Source: Oceanicaulis sp. MMSF_3324 (lineage in GTDB: Bacteria; Pseudomonadota; Alphaproteobacteria; Caulobacterales; Maricaulaceae). From it: 64,000 nucleotides of DNA. The DNA lies in the NCBI RefSeq assembly GCF_030733545.1, contig NZ_JASHIU010000011.1, positions 1-64,000 of the forward strand. Direction: 5' to 3'. The position numbers and the translations under genes were made by a program. Positions 8,208 through 16,284 of this stretch are shown here, in pieces; within the stretch, counting starts at the first letter, position 1; each line of letters opens with the position of its first letter. The notes beneath the pieces were generated by a model that saw only the letters and a program-made list of their open reading frames with translations, was not told the origin of the DNA and searched no databases.

Positions 8208-9524
8208 TTATCCGAGCTTCTTCGCGGCTTGCGTGAAGGCGTCGCCGCGTGCGCCGAAATAGGTAAAGGCTGCCCCCCTCGGGGCCGCCGGGCTCATCAT
8301 CACGATCCCGCCCTCGGGCAAGGCGTCGTAAGCGCGCTTCACGGCGAGCTCAAAGTCTGGCTCGTAAGTGGTTATATCTGCATGCGGACCGGATTTCAGG
8401 GCATCGACGATGGCGGGACCGTTCTCCGGAATGGTCACAATCGCCTGGATCCGGGTCTCGTTTTTGAGCCCTTCAGCCAGCGGTGCATAGTCCTGTTCGC
8501 GGTCTTCTCCGCCCAGAATGAGGCTGATCGGACGGTCCGGGAACGCCGCGAGCGCCAGCAGGCAGGACTGGGGCGTAGTGCAGAGCGTATCGTCAATGAA
8601 GTCGACGCCATTAAGCGCGTGAACGGTCTCGAGCCGGTGCGGCAGCCCCTTGAAACTGGCAAGGCTCTCGAACGCTTCGTAGGCGCTCAGACCCAGCCCT
8701 TTGATGACGGCGAGCGCGGCGCAGGCATTGGCGGCGTTGTGGGCGCCGGGCAGGGCAGGGATGCGACCCCAAGCGTCTGCACCGTCATGAATGAGGCCGT
8801 CGGGGGCATGAAACCCCTCCGCGTGATCATACCAGACCGTGTTGGGACGATGTACGAACAAGGAGGTGAGCCGGGCATCCGTGGCGCTGATCACGCCGCG
8901 CGCATTGGGATCCAGCATGGCCAGCCGCGCTTTGTCGCGGCGATACTGCTCGACGCCGCGATGCCAGGGCGCGTGATCATTCAAGAGATTGAGGAAGATG
9001 AACCAGTCCGGAGCATGGGTGAGATCGGCGATCTGATAGCTCGACAGCTCCAGCACCACGATCTCGGCCTCTTCGGGCGTCTCGATCACCGGCTCGCCGA
9101 TATTGCCCGCCAGCACCGCGTTCACATCGAGCGATTTGAGCATGTGATGCAACAGGCTCGACGTGGTTGATTTGCCCTTGGTGCCGGTAATGCCGATCAC
9201 GGTCTGGTGGGCGGGCTTGGAGGCGAACCACAGATTGGTCTGGCTGGTCAGTTCCGCGCCCAGATCCATGGCTTCAGCCAGGCGCGCATCATAGAGCGAT
9301 ACGCCCGGCGACTTGACGATCAGCGACTGGCCCGCCTTCTCGATGACGCCCGTCAGCGCATCCTGCGCGACATAGTCCACACCGTCGGGCAGGTCGGACG
9401 GCTCTTTCGCGTCAATCACATAAAGCGCCGCGTCAGTGCGCGAGCGCACATGGTTGAGCGCGGCGCGGCCTTCCTTGCCGAACCCCCAGATGAAGATGGA
9501 GTCGAACTCAGGCAGCGGCGTCAT
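8208..9524 (-). CDS. murD2: UDP-N-acetylmuramoyl-L-alanine--L-glutamate ligase (MurD2)
   Basis: Cytoplasmic Mur ligase of 438 residues that adds L-Glu to UDP-MurNAc-L-Ala, giving the substrate of MurL. Mur-ligase marks: Rossmann-like N-terminus (FIWGFGKEGRAAL), ATP loop GITGTKGKST (about residue 110), ELSSYQI, HNAANACAA and FKGLPHRLE. It differs from ordinary MurD where D-Glu is bound: the usual GGDGKxADFSPL reads GGEDREQDYAPL, losing the conserved Lys, NDSKATN reads DDTLCTTPQS, and LSPACASFD reads MSPAAPRGAA. These changes, with murL next door, are why I call MurD2 rather than MurD. Its start lies 5 bases after the tyrS stop, so it is expressed with tyrS. Whether an ordinary murD/murI pair exists elsewhere is unknown. 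Confidence 0.87.
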   Translation of the reverse strand: MTPLPEFDSIFIWGFGKEGRAALNHVRSRTDAALYVIDAKEPSDLPDGVDYVAQDALTGVIEKAGQSLIVKSPGVSLYDARLAEAMDLGAELTSQTNLWFASKPAHQTVIGITGTKGKSTTSSLLHHMLKSLDVNAVLAGNIGEPVIETPEEAEIVVLELSSYQIADLTHAPDWFIFLNLLNDHAPWHRGVEQYRRDKARLAMLDPNARGVISATDARLTSLFVHRPNTVWYDHAEGFHAPDGLIHDGADAWGRIPALPGAHNAANACAALAVIKGLGLSAYEAFESLASFKGLPHRLETVHALNGVDFIDDTLCTTPQSCLLALAAFPDRPISLILGGEDREQDYAPLAEGLKNETRIQAIVTIPENGPAIVDALKSGPHADITTYEPDFELAVKRAYDALPEGGIVMMSPAAPRGAAFTYFGARGDAFTQAAKKLG

Positions 9525-9529
9525 CTGAC

Positions 9530-10819
9530 TTACCCGGTGAAGCGAATGAGGAAGCGTTTGGCCTTGCCCACGCTCATCACCACGGCGCCGGCGCCGGTGC
9601 GATGCTCGCGCACATCCGCGGTCTCGTCCTGCACCTTCTGACCGTTGAGCGAGACCGAGTTCTGCTTGAGCAGGCGACGCGCTTCGCCCTTGGAGGCGGC
9701 GGCCTGAACGGTTTCGTCCACCATGGCGTCGATCAGCTTGAGTTCGTCATCCGCCTTGGCGTCCAGTGTCGGCACGGCGCGCGCGATCATGTCGATCAGC
9801 TCGGCGCTGAGATTGTCCGATTTGCCCTTGAAGATCACGGTGGAGGCTTCGATGGCGAGATCGGCGGCCTTCTGGCCATGTACGCGCGCCGTCAGAAGCT
9901 CGGCGAGGGCTTTTTGCGGCAGGCGCAGATGCGGCTCGGCCTGGGTCAGCTCCTCAAGCTGGCCCAGATCCACATCGGTCAGCCAGCTGAGGAATTTCGG
10001 TGCGTCGGCGTCCGCGCTGTTGAGCCAGAACTGGTAGAATTCGTAAGGGCTTGTCAGGTCCGGATCGATCCAGACCGCGCCCTTTTCGGACTTGCCGTAT
10101 TTCTTGCCTTCCGAATTGGTCAGCAGCGGATAGGTGACCGCATGGGCCTGCACGCCCTCGATGCGGCGCATCAGGTCGACGCCGCCCACGATATTGCCCC
10201 ACTGGTCCGATCCCCCCATCTGGATCTGGACATTGTGGGCGCGATGCAGGTGCACGAAGTCATAGCCCTGCAGGAGCTGGTAGGAAAACTCGGTGAAGGA
10301 AATGCCCTGATCGCGGTTCTCGATGCGGTTGCGCACCGAATCCTTGGTCAGCATGGCGTTGACCGAGAAATGCTTGCCCACATCGCGCAGGAAGCTGACC
10401 ACATCCATCTTCCGCCACCAGTCGGCATTGTTCACGAAGATGGGCTCGGGGCCGTCCGTCATGGCGAACAGGCGTTCGAACTGTTTGCGCTGGCCCTCGA
10501 TATTGGCCAGCACCACATCCTCGGTCTGCAGGTTGCGTTCGGCGTCCTTGCCGGACGGATCACCGATCAGGCCCGTGGCGCCGCCCAGCAGAACCACGAT
10601 CTGGCCGCCGCGCTGGCGGTAGCGGTCCATGCCCAGAAGCGGCATCAGATTGCCCGCATGCAGGCTCGGCGCGCTCGGATCAAAGCCCACATACATCGCC
10701 GGCCGATGCTCGGTGATATAGGCGTCGGTCAGCTCTGGGGTCTTCTGGTTCAGAAGGCCGCGGGCTTCCATATCAGCAAGGAAGGGCGTGGCTTTGGGGT
10801 CGGCGAGGCGAACGCTCAT
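9530..10819 (-). CDS. tyrS: Tyrosine--tRNA ligase
   Basis: Class I aminoacyl-tRNA synthetase that charges tRNA-Tyr. The 429 residues match the bacterial TyrRS size: N-terminal catalytic Rossmann fold with a HIGH-like SLHAGN (about residue 52) after YVGFDPSAP, QMGGSDQWGN for tyrosine binding, the KMSKS-like KYGKSEKG (about residue 235) and a C-terminal S4 RNA-binding domain ending VGKAKRFLIRFTG. The stop is 5 bases before murD2, an unusual operon partner for a tRNA ligase. The 87-base gap upstream holds a short AAGCC/GGCTT hairpin and nothing else clear. Confidence 0.96.
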   Translation of the reverse strand: MSVRLADPKATPFLADMEARGLLNQKTPELTDAYITEHRPAMYVGFDPSAPSLHAGNLMPLLGMDRYRQRGGQIVVLLGGATGLIGDPSGKDAERNLQTEDVVLANIEGQRKQFERLFAMTDGPEPIFVNNADWWRKMDVVSFLRDVGKHFSVNAMLTKDSVRNRIENRDQGISFTEFSYQLLQGYDFVHLHRAHNVQIQMGGSDQWGNIVGGVDLMRRIEGVQAHAVTYPLLTNSEGKKYGKSEKGAVWIDPDLTSPYEFYQFWLNSADADAPKFLSWLTDVDLGQLEELTQAEPHLRLPQKALAELLTARVHGQKAADLAIEASTVIFKGKSDNLSAELIDMIARAVPTLDAKADDELKLIDAMVDETVQAAASKGEARRLLKQNSVSLNGQKVQDETADVREHRTGAGAVVMSVGKAKRFLIRFTG

Positions 10820-10906
10820 GAGGCTCTCTTGGCGGTAGGGACGGTCAAGCCTTCGGCTTAGCCGCCCCCACTGTTTCTTGCAACGCTGTCATGGCGTTCG
10901 GATCAG

Positions 10907-11779
10907 TCACTCCATGCGGTCATAGGGCGTCTTCTCAACCTCCGCCGCAATCGGCTCGCCGCCATCGCGCTCGGCCACGGCCTGCTTGAAGCCGACCTCC
11001 TGGGCGCGCTGGCGGAACCACATGCCTTCGGGCGAGTGGCGCGAGACGCCGTCAAACACGGTCGCCAGCATCTGGGTGTTGGAAATGCCCATGGTTTCAT
11101 AGGCCTGATTGACGACCATCTTGGTCATCATCAGCTGGTTCTTGGGCACGCCCTGCAACCGCCCGGCCAGCCGCTCCACGGCGGCGTCCAGCTCGGCTTC
11201 GGGCACGGCTTCAAGCGCCAGACCGATGCGCTCGGCCTCTTTGCCGTCGATCAGCTCGCCGGTCATCATCATGCGCTTGGCCTGCTGCGGGCCCAGGCGA
11301 TAGACCCACATGGACGGGGTCGGCACGCCCCAGACGCGGGCGGGCGGATAGCCGATGCGCGCATCCTCAGCCATGATCACGAAGTCACAGCACAGCGCGA
11401 TATCCGAGCCGCCCGCCGCCGCCGCGCCATGGACACGGGCGATGGTGGGCTTGTGACAGCGCCACAGACTCATGAAATCGAGCGTGTTCTGGTGCATGAA
11501 GGCGTAATCGATCATCGGGTCCCAGGGCATGTCCTGGCTGCCCGGCAATTCGCCTTCGCGCTCGGCGTAATCCTTGAGGTCATAGCCGCCGCAAAAGCCC
11601 TTGCCGGCGCCTTGCAGCACGATCACATGCACCGCCGGATCACGCTCGGCCTTCTTGATGGCGCGAGCGATATCGCCGGGCATGGCGTCATTGATGGCGT
11701 TCAGGCGTTCTGGGCGATTGAGGGTGATCGTGCAGACCCGGCCCTCGACCGCGTACAACAGGGTGGAAAACTCGCTCAT
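10907..11779 (-). CDS. Enoyl-CoA hydratase/isomerase family protein
   Basis: Crotonase-fold enzyme of 290 residues acting on acyl-CoA thioesters. The oxyanion-hole segments are GAGKGFCGGYDL (about residue 63) and HGAAAAGGSDIALCCD (about 117), the latter with Gly-Gly at the second backbone site. Standard hydratases have Glu residues in the second segment and about 20 residues on; the second is not obvious here (the stretch reads GYPPARVWGVPT), so isomerase, hydrolase or racemase chemistry is also possible. The start at 11779 follows the stop of the upstream CoA-transferase by two bases and has GGAG eight bases upstream. Physical coupling to a CaiB-type CoA-transferase suggests both work on one CoA-activated acid. 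Confidence 0.85.
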   Translation of the reverse strand: MSEFSTLLYAVEGRVCTITLNRPERLNAINDAMPGDIARAIKKAERDPAVHVIVLQGAGKGFCGGYDLKDYAEREGELPGSQDMPWDPMIDYAFMHQNTLDFMSLWRCHKPTIARVHGAAAAGGSDIALCCDFVIMAEDARIGYPPARVWGVPTPSMWVYRLGPQQAKRMMMTGELIDGKEAERIGLALEAVPEAELDAAVERLAGRLQGVPKNQLMMTKMVVNQAYETMGISNTQMLATVFDGVSRHSPEGMWFRQRAQEVGFKQAVAERDGGEPIAAEVEKTPYDRME

Positions 11780-11781
11780 GC

Positions 11782-12951
11782 TCAGTCTCCGCAAATGCGT
11801 GCGATCAGGGCGTCATCCACCCCGGCTTTTTCAAGAACCATGCGGGTGTCCGCGCCCAACTGGCCCGAACAGGTCGCGCCGTGGCCGGGGCGTTCGCCGT
11901 CAAAGCGCGCCGCGGCGCCCGGCAGGCGCACCGGGCCCGGACCGTCCGCTTCGCCCTCATAGAGGAAGCCGCTATTGGCCAGTTGCGGATGGGAGAGCAG
12001 GTCTTCGGACGTGTTGACCTTGCCCGCCGGCACGCCCGCCTTGCGCAGACGCTCGAGCAGTGCGTCAGCGGATTGATGCTCGGCGAGCGGGGCGCAGGTC
12101 TCGCGGATGAAATCCCAGTTCATGAACCGGCTGGCCATGTCCGCGCAGCGCGGGTCATCAAGCAGTTGCGGGGCGCCGACGACTTCGCACCAGGCGCCGA
12201 ACTCCTTCTCCGACAGCATCACCACGACAAACCAGCCATCGGACGCCTTCCAGGGGCGGTAGACCTTGGAGATGTTGGGGCCGGGCTGGAGCGGATCCTT
12301 CAGCGTCAGCGGCATATGCACATCCATCCAGGAGAAGGCGAGGGCGGCTTCCAGCATGGAGACCGCCACATGCCGCCCCGCGCCATCACGTTCGCGACCC
12401 ACCAGGGCGCTGGTGATCGCCTGGCACAGATACAGCCCCGCCACCTTGTCGCAGATATATTGCGGGTACAGCTCCGGTTCGGGCTTGTCGGGCCGCGCGG
12501 CGAGGCCGCTTTCGGCCTGGATCACCGGGTCATAGGCGCGCACATCGCTCAAAGGATCCCAGGGGCCGAAGCCGGTCACTTCCGCAACGATCAGCCCATC
12601 CTGGCGGGCGCGCAGGCTGTCGGCGTCGAGCCCCAGCTTCTTCGCCGCCGCCGGACGATAGTTGTGCATCACCACATCGGCCTGCTCGACCAGCGGGGCG
12701 AGGGCGGTCCGGCCGTCCTCCGTGCTGAGATCGAGACTGATCAGCGCCTTGCCGCGATTAAGCGTCTGGAATGTGGAGCTGGAACCGTCCTTGGCGATAA
12801 AGCCCAGACGGCGAACGAGGTCTCCGCCCGGCGGTTCGACCTTGGTGATATGGGCGCCCTGCTGGGCCAGTGTCAGGCTGGCGATCGGCCCGGCGACGAC
12901 TGTCGTCAGGTCAAGCACGTTCAGCCCGGCCAGAGGTGTGGCTGGGGTCAT
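11782..12951 (-). CDS. CaiB/BaiF family (type III) CoA-transferase
   Basis: Family III CoA-transferases move CoA between a donor thioester and an acid through an aspartyl-CoA intermediate; alpha-methylacyl-CoA racemases share the fold. This 389-residue copy opens with the typical LAGLNVLDLTTVVAGPIAS, then ITKVEPPGGDLVR, LNRGKALISLDL and a YDPVIQAESGL segment in the region of the catalytic Asp. The ATG at 12951 has a strong GGGAGGAG site; in-frame codons further upstream are poor. It is first in a two-gene operon with the crotonase homologue. A perfect GTCAT/ATGAC palindrome with a four-base spacer (12983-12996) lies just upstream and could be an operator. Confidence 0.88.
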   Translation of the reverse strand: MTPATPLAGLNVLDLTTVVAGPIASLTLAQQGAHITKVEPPGGDLVRRLGFIAKDGSSSTFQTLNRGKALISLDLSTEDGRTALAPLVEQADVVMHNYRPAAAKKLGLDADSLRARQDGLIVAEVTGFGPWDPLSDVRAYDPVIQAESGLAARPDKPEPELYPQYICDKVAGLYLCQAITSALVGRERDGAGRHVAVSMLEAALAFSWMDVHMPLTLKDPLQPGPNISKVYRPWKASDGWFVVVMLSEKEFGAWCEVVGAPQLLDDPRCADMASRFMNWDFIRETCAPLAEHQSADALLERLRKAGVPAGKVNTSEDLLSHPQLANSGFLYEGEADGPGPVRLPGAAARFDGERPGHGATCSGQLGADTRMVLEKAGVDDALIARICGD

Positions 12952-13069
12952 GGTCTCCTCCCGTAAGCGCGCGATTTTTCGCGTCATTTTGATGACAGTG
13001 ACGCAGCCGGCTGTCTCCGGCAAGCCAAGCTGGTACGGTGAATACGATTAGTTCTGGAGAATCGCCCTG

Positions 13070-13903
13070 ATGCGGGAAACGGTGACAATCAGCGCGATAC
13101 AGGCGCTGGCCGAGACAGATCCGGTCTTCGTGGAATCCAGCTGGTTCCTGCCGGGTTCAGGCATGACCGGGGAAGAGGTGTTTGAAGAGCGCCGTCTGCC
13201 GCGCGCCGTCTTCTTCGACATTGACGGGGTGTGCGATGCGACCTCGTCTTTGCCGCACATGGCGCCGGGCGCGGCGGCTTTCGCCCGCTGGCTCAGCTGG
13301 CACGGGCTTAGCGGCGGCGAGAAATTCATCATCTACGACCAGACGTCCATGGTGGGCGCCGCCCGGGTCTGGTGGACGTTTCGCCGGTTCGGGTGCGATG
13401 TGCGCATCCTGGATGGTGGCCTGAACGCCTGGCGCAAATCGGGCGGGTCGATCGAGACCGGCGAGATCTTTCGCCGTCATCCGGCGATTGAACGCACGCC
13501 ACGCATGATCTGGGACGATACGGTGACCTGGGAAGACGTCTCCCACGCTTCTCGCTCGGGCAAGGCGCTGATCGTGGACGCCCGCTCCAAGGGGCGCTTT
13601 GAGGGGGCTGAGCCCGAACCGCGCAAAGGGCTGAAATCCGGTCATATTCCTGGATCGGTCAACCTGCCCTTTCCCCAGCTCCTGACGTCAGAGGGCAAGC
13701 TTAAGACCGAAGACGCGCTGGAAGCGGCCTTGCCGCGCATCAGCCGGGACACGCGCATCATCACGAGCTGCGGGTCCGGCGTGACGGCGGCGATCCTGAG
13801 CGCGGCCTTCCTCAGCGCCGGGTTTCGCGATGTGCGGCTCTATGACGGCAGCTGGGCGGATTGGGGCGCGCGAGACCTGCCCGTGGAGACCGGTCCGGCA
13901 TGA
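13070..13903 (+). CDS. sseA: Thiosulfate/3-mercaptopyruvate sulfurtransferase (two rhodanese domains)
   Basis: Transfers sulfane sulfur to a thiol or cyanide acceptor. The 277-residue protein has an inactive N-terminal rhodanese repeat (about 15-130) and a catalytic C-terminal repeat (about 160-270) whose active loop is CGSGVTAA, the sequence typical of mercaptopyruvate sulfurtransferases (catalytic Cys about residue 234). The linker DARSKGRFEG and HIPGSVNLPF are family hallmarks. The start has GGAG nine bases upstream. The stop overlaps the start of the following acetyltransferase (ATGA), so the two are translationally coupled. Confidence 0.9.
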   Translation: MRETVTISAIQALAETDPVFVESSWFLPGSGMTGEEVFEERRLPRAVFFDIDGVCDATSSLPHMAPGAAAFARWLSWHGLSGGEKFIIYDQTSMVGAARVWWTFRRFGCDVRILDGGLNAWRKSGGSIETGEIFRRHPAIERTPRMIWDDTVTWEDVSHASRSGKALIVDARSKGRFEGAEPEPRKGLKSGHIPGSVNLPFPQLLTSEGKLKTEDALEAALPRISRDTRIITSCGSGVTAAILSAAFLSAGFRDVRLYDGSWADWGARDLPVETGPA

Positions 13904-14442
13904 GCGTGACGTTTACGGTGTATGATACGCTGGCGGATGCGCCAGATGCCGTGTGCGCGGATGTGTGGTCGTTGGTGATCGAAGCTGATGACGCGTTCTG
14001 GCCGCCCTTGCGGGCCCGCACGCCCGAACAGGGGCTGTCGGTGGGGGCGGGCGCCGTGCTGGATGAAACGCCCGACGCCTATTGGGCCTCGATCCAGAAC
14101 CACGCTCTGATCACCGCCGAAGAGGCAGGCAATGTTCTGGGGATGATGAGTGTGGCGCAGAACAAGCCGCTCGAGGCGCTGAAGCTGACCGCCACCGCCT
14201 ACCTGTCGACCCTGATTGTCGCCGAATCGGCGCGCGGGCGCGGGCTCGCCCGTCAGCTCTATGCGCGCCTGTTCGAGCTGGCGCGACGCTGGTCGCAGAC
14301 CCCGAGCGTCGCCACCCGCACCTGGAGTACCAATGCGGCGCATCTGCCGCTGATTGCCCAGCTGGGCTTTGAAGAAAGATTACGCCTTAAGGATGATCGT
14401 GGCGTCGGGATCGACACCGTGTATTTTCTTAAACCGCTCTGA
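13900..14442 (+). CDS. GNAT family N-acetyltransferase
   Basis: A 180-residue protein with the GNAT core: the beta4 strand AYLSTLIVAESARGRGLARQLY holds the acetyl-CoA loop R-G-R-G-L-A (about residues 112-117), followed by an amphipathic helix and a final strand TWSTNAAHLPLIAQLGF. The substrate is unknown. It starts at the ATG overlapping the sseA stop (ATGA), which rules out the longer frame inside sseA. The pairing with a sulfurtransferase suggests shared expression but gives no firm functional clue. Confidence 0.78.
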   Translation: MSVTFTVYDTLADAPDAVCADVWSLVIEADDAFWPPLRARTPEQGLSVGAGAVLDETPDAYWASIQNHALITAEEAGNVLGMMSVAQNKPLEALKLTATAYLSTLIVAESARGRGLARQLYARLFELARRWSQTPSVATRTWSTNAAHLPLIAQLGFEERLRLKDDRGVGIDTVYFLKPL

Positions 14443-14517
14443 GCGCTTTTCTTGCGCGAAATCTGCGCTAGCCTTGGGCAAAACACTGTTATGCCAACCG
14501 CAGGGGAGGAAGCCCGC

Positions 14518-15483
14518 GTGTCCGAACTCAAATGCCTCAAAGGCAAGCTGCGTCTGCCCGTCATCGGCTCGCCGCTGTTCATCATCTCCAACCCCAAACT
14601 GGTCATCGCCCAGTGCAAGGCGGGTATTGTCGGCTCATTCCCGGCGCTGAATGCGCGTCCGCAGAGCCAGCTCGATGAATGGCTGGACGAGATCACCTCC
14701 GAGCTCGACAGCTACAACAAGGCCAATCCGGACGCGCCGGCGGCGCCGTTCGCGGTGAACCAGATCGTCCACCGCTCCAATGATCGTCTGGAAGCAGACC
14801 TCGCCACCTGTGAGAAATACAAGGTGCCGCTGGTCATCACCTCGCTGGGCGCGCGTGAAGAGCTGAACCAGGCTGTGCATGGCTGGGGCGGCGAGACGCT
14901 GCACGACATCATCAACATCAAGTTCGCCCACAAAGCGCTGGAAAAGGGCGCGGACGGCCTGATCCCAGTGTGCGCGGGCGCAGGCGGTCATGCCGGCACG
15001 CTGTCGCCCTTTGGCCTCGTGAGCGAGATTCGCGAATTCTTTGACGGTCCGGTTGCGCTGTCGGGATCAATCTCCACGGGCGCCGGCGTTCTGGGCGCCC
15101 AGGCCATGGGCGCGGATTACGCCTATATCGGCTCGGCCTTCATCGCCACCGAAGAGGCGCGCGCCAGCGAGGCCTACAAGCAGTCCATCGTCGACAGCAC
15201 GGCGGAAGACATCATCTATTCCAACCTCTTCACCGGCGTGCACGGCAATTATCTGCGCAAGTCGATCGAGGATGCCGGGCTGGACCCGAACAATCTGCCC
15301 GAAAGCGATCCGTCCGCGATGAATTTCGGCTCCGGCGGCAATACCGACGCCAAGGCCTGGAAGGATATCTGGGGCTCCGGTCAGGGCGTGGGCTCGATCA
15401 AGAAAGTCCAGAGCGCGGGCGGATACGTCTCCGAGCTTCAAGCCCAGTACGAAGCCGCCAAACAACGCATCTGCGGCGGATAG
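14518..15483 (+). CDS. NAD(P)H-dependent flavin oxidoreductase / nitronate monooxygenase family
   Basis: FMN-dependent TIM-barrel enzyme of 321 residues, of the family that oxidises alkyl nitronates. Evidence: LPVIGSPLFIISNP at the N-terminus, VPLVITSLG, GADGLIPVCAGAGGHAGTLS (the FMN phosphate-binding Gly-rich loop with His) and VALSGSISTGAGVLGAQAMGADYAYIGSAF. I start it at a GTG at 14518 because GGAGGA lies seven bases upstream; an ATG at 14491 has no such site. It ends just before a strong terminator, so it appears to be a single-gene unit. Confidence 0.87.
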   Translation: MSELKCLKGKLRLPVIGSPLFIISNPKLVIAQCKAGIVGSFPALNARPQSQLDEWLDEITSELDSYNKANPDAPAAPFAVNQIVHRSNDRLEADLATCEKYKVPLVITSLGAREELNQAVHGWGGETLHDIINIKFAHKALEKGADGLIPVCAGAGGHAGTLSPFGLVSEIREFFDGPVALSGSISTGAGVLGAQAMGADYAYIGSAFIATEEARASEAYKQSIVDSTAEDIIYSNLFTGVHGNYLRKSIEDAGLDPNNLPESDPSAMNFGSGGNTDAKAWKDIWGSGQGVGSIKKVQSAGGYVSELQAQYEAAKQRICGG

Positions 15484-15502
15484 AGACTGCGAGACGCTCA
15501 TC

Positions 15503-15533
15503 AAAAGGCTCCTTGCTCAGCAAGGGGCCTTTT
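15503..15533 (+). terminator. Rho-independent terminator after the nitronate monooxygenase gene
   Basis: AAAAGGC-CCTTGC pairs with GCAAGG-GCCTTTT across the loop TCA, followed by TTCTTTG. The stem is symmetric (AAAA/TTTT ends), so it may also serve the convergent TetR gene that stops at 15555. Confidence 0.85.
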
Positions 15534-15554
15534 CTTTGTGAGGCTGCCGATGGG

Positions 15555-16175
15555 CTAGCCCTTCACCTCATGTACGCGCATCAGGATGGCGTGGATCATC
15601 GCATCGCGCTCTTCCGGTGAGCGCGCGTCGAGCTGCATCGGCGCCGTCGCGCGGCCGGAAATGATCAGCTCGGCGAGGCCATGCACCACCGACCAGGAGG
15701 TCATCAGCATGGTGGTGCGTCGCGCCTGATCGGTCTCGTCCGGGTAGAGCGCGTTGACGCCGTCCTGGAGCTTGGCGAAGGCGGCCAGGGACGCCTCGGC
15801 GAAATCGGGGTGGCTGCGATCGGGCTTTTCCGACGCAAACATCAGCTGGAACAGGGCCGGATGCGCTTCGGCGAAATCCACATAGCCCAGCCCCAGCGCC
15901 ACAAACTGCGACACCTGATCGGGCCCCGCCTGCGCCTGGCGGGCCTCCTGAGCGGCGATGAGCCGGCGATAGCCATCTGCGCCGAGCGCGCTCAGAAGCC
16001 CCGTCATATCCTTGAAGTGATGCGCCGGGGCGGCGTGGCTGACATGGGCGCGCTTGGCCGTGGCGCGGAGCGAGAAACGTTCCAGTCCGTTTTCCGACAA
16101 CTCGTCCTCGGCCGCCTTGAGCAACAAGGCGGGCAAATATCCCTTGTGATAGGGCTGCTTGGCAGTCATCGCCAT
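15555..16175 (-). CDS. TetR family transcriptional regulator (WHG-type C-terminal domain)
   Basis: A 206-residue repressor. The N-terminal helix-turn-helix is about residues 12-58 (LSENGLERFSLRATAKRAHVSHAAPAHHFKDMTGLL); the C-terminal ligand domain has the SWSVVHGLAELI stretch (W-x-x-x-H-G) that defines the WHG class. The start at 16175 is followed two codons later by a second ATG; either is possible. It is divergent from an amidohydrolase gene, and the region between them contains two copies of one operator-like sequence. Autoregulation plus control of the amidohydrolase is therefore likely. The effector is unknown. Confidence 0.9.
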   Translation of the reverse strand: MAMTAKQPYHKGYLPALLLKAAEDELSENGLERFSLRATAKRAHVSHAAPAHHFKDMTGLLSALGADGYRRLIAAQEARQAQAGPDQVSQFVALGLGYVDFAEAHPALFQLMFASEKPDRSHPDFAEASLAAFAKLQDGVNALYPDETDQARRTTMLMTSWSVVHGLAELIISGRATAPMQLDARSPEERDAMIHAILMRVHEVKG

Positions 16176-16201
16176 TTTCCGTCACCCGTTTCGATTTCAA
16201 A

Positions 16202-16253
16202 CTTGACACTGGAAAGATAGCGCGGCTAGCGTATCTTGACAATGTAAAGATAC
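16202..16253. promoter_or_regulatory. Paired TetR operator-like sites and -35 elements
   Basis: The intergenic region holds two copies of CTTGACAnTGnAAAGATA, at 16202-16219 and 16235-16252, 33 bases (about three helical turns) apart. The second is the core of a 23-base near-perfect palindrome (16231-16253) with arms GTATCTT/AAGATAC and core ACAaTGT. Both include TTGACA, a good -35 hexamer. The position between the TetR gene and its divergent neighbour fits repressor sites covering the promoters. Binding is inferred. Confidence 0.6.
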
Positions 16254-16284
16254 AGGTGTGGTCAGACGCCTTGAGGAGATAAAA

